64,000 bases of DNA. It comes from Maribacter stanieri. GTDB taxonomy: Bacteria; Bacteroidota; Bacteroidia; Flavobacteriales; Flavobacteriaceae. The DNA lies in assembly GCF_900112245.1 (NCBI RefSeq), contig NZ_FOYX01000001.1, forward strand, positions 1,351,856-1,415,855, given 5' to 3'. The notes below the pieces were generated by a model. The model searched no databases, was not told where the DNA came from, and saw only the letters and a program-made list of their open reading frames with translations. The first letter of the stretch is position 1, and each line of letters opens with the position of its first letter. Below are positions 60,894 to 64,000 of the stretch, in pieces. The position numbers and the translations under genes are program-made.

Positions 60894-63842
60894 TTATAGG
60901 CTAAATGTTAGTCTGCCAAAATAATATGAACCTGCTGAACCTTGCTGATACTGAGAGTAAAGGTTAAAGGTGCGTAGCTCATATCTTATAATTTCTGGAT
61001 ACTCATTGAAGATGTTGTTACCACCTACAGTTAAACTAATCGCATCAGAAAATTTATAAGTAAGTCCTATATCCGTTGTAAATTCTGGTGTAAAATATTG
61101 ATCGGCGTAATCTGTTGTGCCGTCTAAAAGAGTTCTAGTTCTACTATCTCTTGTTTGTACAGATCCGTAACGTGTACCTCTTAACATTGCAGAGAACTTA
61201 CCTACAGAGTAATTCAACGTACCGATAACTTTTGAACTTGGTGTACCTGTTTCAAATTGTCCAATAAGAGAACGGCTAACATAAAGGTCTACCAATTCAT
61301 CATCTGTAAGTGTGGTGTTCAAATCTGGCACATTAGCTCCTTCAAATTTATTTTCTCTAAAAGTACCTGCAAGTACTAAACCTAGTTTACCAGCACCAAG
61401 ATTAGTGTTATAGTTAACTACTGCCTCAATACCCTGGGTACTAACATCGCCACCATTAATTCTAAAACTAGCTAAACCACTACCAATAATAGGTTCTAGC
61501 ACAGGTGCACTAGCAGAATCAAATTCACCGGTTTCAAAAATTCTGTCTAAAATGTCAATTTTATAGGCATCTAATGTAATATCAAATTTTCCAATTTTCG
61601 TAGTAAATCCAAGACTTACGTTTCTTGATCTTTCTTCTGTTAATTGACCTATTCCTAATGCTTTTGCTGCAGAACTACTATTAGGATAAAGTGTACCGTC
61701 AAAAGGAGTTAGACCTAAGAAGAACGTGTAGCTATGAGAGTAATTTAATTCTTGTAAAGAAGGAGCTCTAAAACCACTACTGTATGAACCTCTAATAGCA
61801 AAATTTTCTCCAATTTTATAACGACCCGATATTTTACCTGTCATTACATTACCAAAATCTGAATAGTTTTCTACACGTACAGCTCCAGATAATAATAGAT
61901 TCTCATTAACATCTAATTCCATATCTAAATATGCAGCCATTACAGATCTCCAACTATCACTCTCGTTTTCAGGTGCAAAACCTCTAAAACACTGACAGTT
62001 CAATGCATAATTTTTAACTAATAACTGGCTTACACCTGCATATTCTAAAATTTGTGGGGCACCACTATCATCTACATATGGGTTTCCGCCAAGGTCTTCT
62101 AAAGGAAATCCGTCAGGACCAACCAAAGCTTGATTATCCTCTGTAGCGGTTACTACACCGTAAGTGCCAGATGTCCAGCTTTCTTCTTGTCCTGCTTCAA
62201 TAGCATAGTTTTCAAATCTAAGTTCTCCACCAAATGCAACATTTAATCCAGATAAGATATCCTCATAGAAATGCGATGCATCTAAGTTGATCGTATTTTG
62301 TAAAAAGCTATGCGTACCCAAGTTCATGTCTGTAGGTGAACTTGGACCAATACTAGCGTTCCACGTATTGAACATACCAAATTTTGCGGAATTATTACCG
62401 AAGGTATTACTTAGGTCAAATTCGTAATCTCCTAACATACCTGTTATACCGGTTGCAAGAGAAATATTATATTGGTCATTATATATTTGTGGTCTAAATC
62501 CGTTAGGGTATAAATCAAAACTTGCTCTATCAGATTGTGCCGCTCTCCTGTAAAAACAGCTATAAGCATCTGAATATTGATAACCTACATCGCCAAATGC
62601 ATAAAAGCTTGCGGTATCTGAAAACGGAGTTTCTAAGTTAAATGCGAAACTCATATTTGTTTTTGCCGGTAGGCCAGAATACGTAGCTACATCTATTTGT
62701 TCAATATCTCTAGCGTCCATTAAACCTCTTACGGTTTGTAAAGAAGCTATAGATGCAGCATCGCCCGCAGCTTGTGCGGCAATTAGTTCTGGGTTTGTAA
62801 TTATTGGCAAACCTTGTGTTGTTGTTCTGCCATTAGATAGGTACAGGTCATCATAAAGTGGTGCTCTGTCGATACCTAATACTGTTGGTCTAACAGTACG
62901 TTCAGATTGTGCTACCATTATTGAAGCATTGAAATAGCCTCCGTTCTCAAAACCGATACCGTAATTACCATCAAATTGAAAATTCTCACCATCCCAACCA
63001 TCTAAAGAACGTGTTAGTTCGCGCTCACCATCTGTTAGGTCAGATTCGTCATAATTGGGTTTGTTCGTGTAAGCACCAGCGGTTAAACTACCAGTAAACT
63101 CACCAGTACCTTTTTTCATTACCATGTTTATTACCCCTGCAATGGCATCTGAACCATATTGTGCAGAAGCGCCATCTCGTAATATCTCAACACGTTCTAC
63201 TCCAACAGATGGAATAAAACGCATATCTACACCAGGACCAGGTGTTCCTGTTTGGTTACCTGCGAGTATTGCCGAAGCATGTCTTCTTTTTCCATTTACA
63301 AGTACAAGCATTTGACTTGCTGCCAAACCTCTTAAACTTGGTTGGCTTACAAAGGAGGATAAATCACCACCACCACTGGTAAATGCGGTAAATGATGGTG
63401 CTGCTGCAGCTAACATTTGTGAAATGTCTTGCTGTGGCATGTTGATAGCATCTTGTGCTATATTAATAACGTCTACAGGTACAGGAGTGTCAAGTTTTGT
63501 GCGTCCTTGTCTTCTTGACCCCACTACCACTGTCTCTGTCAATTGTTGAGCAGATTCTACCAGTGTAGCGTTTATTGTTGTTTTACTATTAACTGGAATT
63601 TCTAATTTGGCATACCCTATAAAGGAGTACACTAAAATGGCGTCACTATCTGCAGTAATGGAATAAAGACCGTCAAAATCTGTAATGACACCTTTTGTGG
63701 TTCCTTTGACCAAAACGTTCACACCGGGCAATGGGCCTTGAGCATCTGATACTTTACCGTTAATTGTAATTTCCTGTGCTTGTGCTACGAATAGTGTAAA
63801 TAGTAACAAGAAGGTTAATGTTAGAATTTTCTTCATAATCAT
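60894..63842 (-). CDS. TonB-dependent receptor with CarboxypepD-like N-terminal domain
   Basis: A 982-aa outer-membrane receptor; ATG at 63836 (Met3) is an alternative start. Signal peptide to about 22, CarboxypepD_reg domain (TINGKVSDAQGPLPGVNVLVKGT; about 24-105), plug (ISQMLAAAAPSFTAF; QPSLRGLAASQMLVLVNGKRRH; VEILRDGASAQYGSDAIAGVI) and a beta-barrel ending YYFGRLTFSL. The plug resembles non-SusC TonB receptors more than SusC. A surface loop carries two closely spaced cysteines (LNCQCFRG). It heads a four-gene minus-strand cluster with a lipoprotein, a Tat-exported aminotransferase and an AEC transporter. The 158 bases upstream hold no recognisable promoter. Confidence 0.94.
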   Translation of the reverse strand: MIMKKILTLTFLLLFTLFVAQAQEITINGKVSDAQGPLPGVNVLVKGTTKGVITDFDGLYSITADSDAILVYSFIGYAKLEIPVNSKTTINATLVESAQQLTETVVVGSRRQGRTKLDTPVPVDVINIAQDAINMPQQDISQMLAAAAPSFTAFTSGGGDLSSFVSQPSLRGLAASQMLVLVNGKRRHASAILAGNQTGTPGPGVDMRFIPSVGVERVEILRDGASAQYGSDAIAGVINMVMKKGTGEFTGSLTAGAYTNKPNYDESDLTDGERELTRSLDGWDGENFQFDGNYGIGFENGGYFNASIMVAQSERTVRPTVLGIDRAPLYDDLYLSNGRTTTQGLPIITNPELIAAQAAGDAASIASLQTVRGLMDARDIEQIDVATYSGLPAKTNMSFAFNLETPFSDTASFYAFGDVGYQYSDAYSCFYRRAAQSDRASFDLYPNGFRPQIYNDQYNISLATGITGMLGDYEFDLSNTFGNNSAKFGMFNTWNASIGPSSPTDMNLGTHSFLQNTINLDASHFYEDILSGLNVAFGGELRFENYAIEAGQEESWTSGTYGVVTATEDNQALVGPDGFPLEDLGGNPYVDDSGAPQILEYAGVSQLLVKNYALNCQCFRGFAPENESDSWRSVMAAYLDMELDVNENLLLSGAVRVENYSDFGNVMTGKISGRYKIGENFAIRGSYSSGFRAPSLQELNYSHSYTFFLGLTPFDGTLYPNSSSAAKALGIGQLTEERSRNVSLGFTTKIGKFDITLDAYKIDILDRIFETGEFDSASAPVLEPIIGSGLASFRINGGDVSTQGIEAVVNYNTNLGAGKLGLVLAGTFRENKFEGANVPDLNTTLTDDELVDLYVSRSLIGQFETGTPSSKVIGTLNYSVGKFSAMLRGTRYGSVQTRDSRTRTLLDGTTDYADQYFTPEFTTDIGLTYKFSDAISLTVGGNNIFNEYPEIIRYELRTFNLYSQYQQGSAGSYYFGRLTFSL

Positions 63843-64000
63843 GTGAGTTTAGTTGTTGCTCAATAGTATGCCTACCTAAAAAGCGTTTCTGTGGTTAACA
63901 GAAATACTAATGGGGGAATACATTATGCGTAAAAGAAAAGTTCCGGACACTTTACAGGTCAATAAATCAGGTTATTAAGTGATTATATGACTTAGACAAT

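Noticed and set aside
1-64000. CRISPR array
   Set aside because: No regularly spaced direct repeats of CRISPR length were seen, and no cas genes.

Overview
The window looks like chromosomal DNA of a marine-type member of the Flavobacteriaceae (Bacteroidota). The support is low G+C, SusC/SusD and TonB-dependent receptors carrying CarboxypepD-like N-terminal domains, Bacteroidota promoters of the TTTG-N19-TAnnTTTG type, many lipoproteins with relaxed lipoboxes, a DnaE with an N-terminal proofreading exonuclease, and an S16 with an Ala/Glu-rich tail. The genus cannot be decided from sequence alone.

Layout. (1) 1-5586, minus strand: the start of an exopolysaccharide locus. A NusG-like antiterminator of UpxY type is followed by a 541-base leader with a terminator-like hairpin, then a WcaJ-type sugar transferase, a Wzc-type chain-length/tyrosine kinase and a flippase that runs off the left edge. 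(2) 6155-17260: an accessory island. An intact tRNA-Asp lies at its right end and a 16-base copy of the tRNA 3' end at its left end. Inside are a tandem pair of IPT/Kelch-like lipoproteins plus a truncated third, an IS3 remnant, a small HUH-Rep element (HTH protein, 72-aa protein, Rep, 107-aa protein), a HExxH-type putative metallopeptidase next to a zinc-ribbon protein, and a frameshifted membrane protein gene. No integrase was found. (3) 17333-24877: housekeeping genes (DUF58, trxA, dnaE, rpsP-rimM).

(4) 25068-46867: a large degradative locus made of two convergent blocks. The plus-strand block encodes a DUF1549/DUF1553 protein with a CxxCH motif, a DUF1501 protein, a beta-propeller protein, a chitobiase-like-domain lipoprotein, a membrane protein with a second CxxCH motif, and a sulfatase. 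The minus-strand block encodes a CBM9-like protein, a GH10-like hydrolase, SusC, SusD and an FG-GAP/UnbV protein. A LytS/LytTR two-component pair follows. These genes probably work together at the cell surface on a sulfated glycan or glycoconjugate; the substrate is unknown.

(5) 46903-55193: trmN6-like methyltransferase, glutaryl-CoA dehydrogenase, an overlapping operon of LpxH-like phosphoesterase, GT and GH1, and a YdeP-type molybdopterin oxidoreductase with its small partner. (6) 55460-63842: a nucleotidyltransferase, a GH109-like exported oxidoreductase-fold protein, and a four-gene minus-strand cluster of TonB receptor, lipoprotein, Tat-exported aminotransferase and AEC transporter.

The best candidates for undescribed biology are the metallopeptidase/zinc-ribbon pair and the HUH-Rep element in the tRNA-Asp island, and the planctomycete-type cytochrome/DUF1501 locus joined to a SusCD system.
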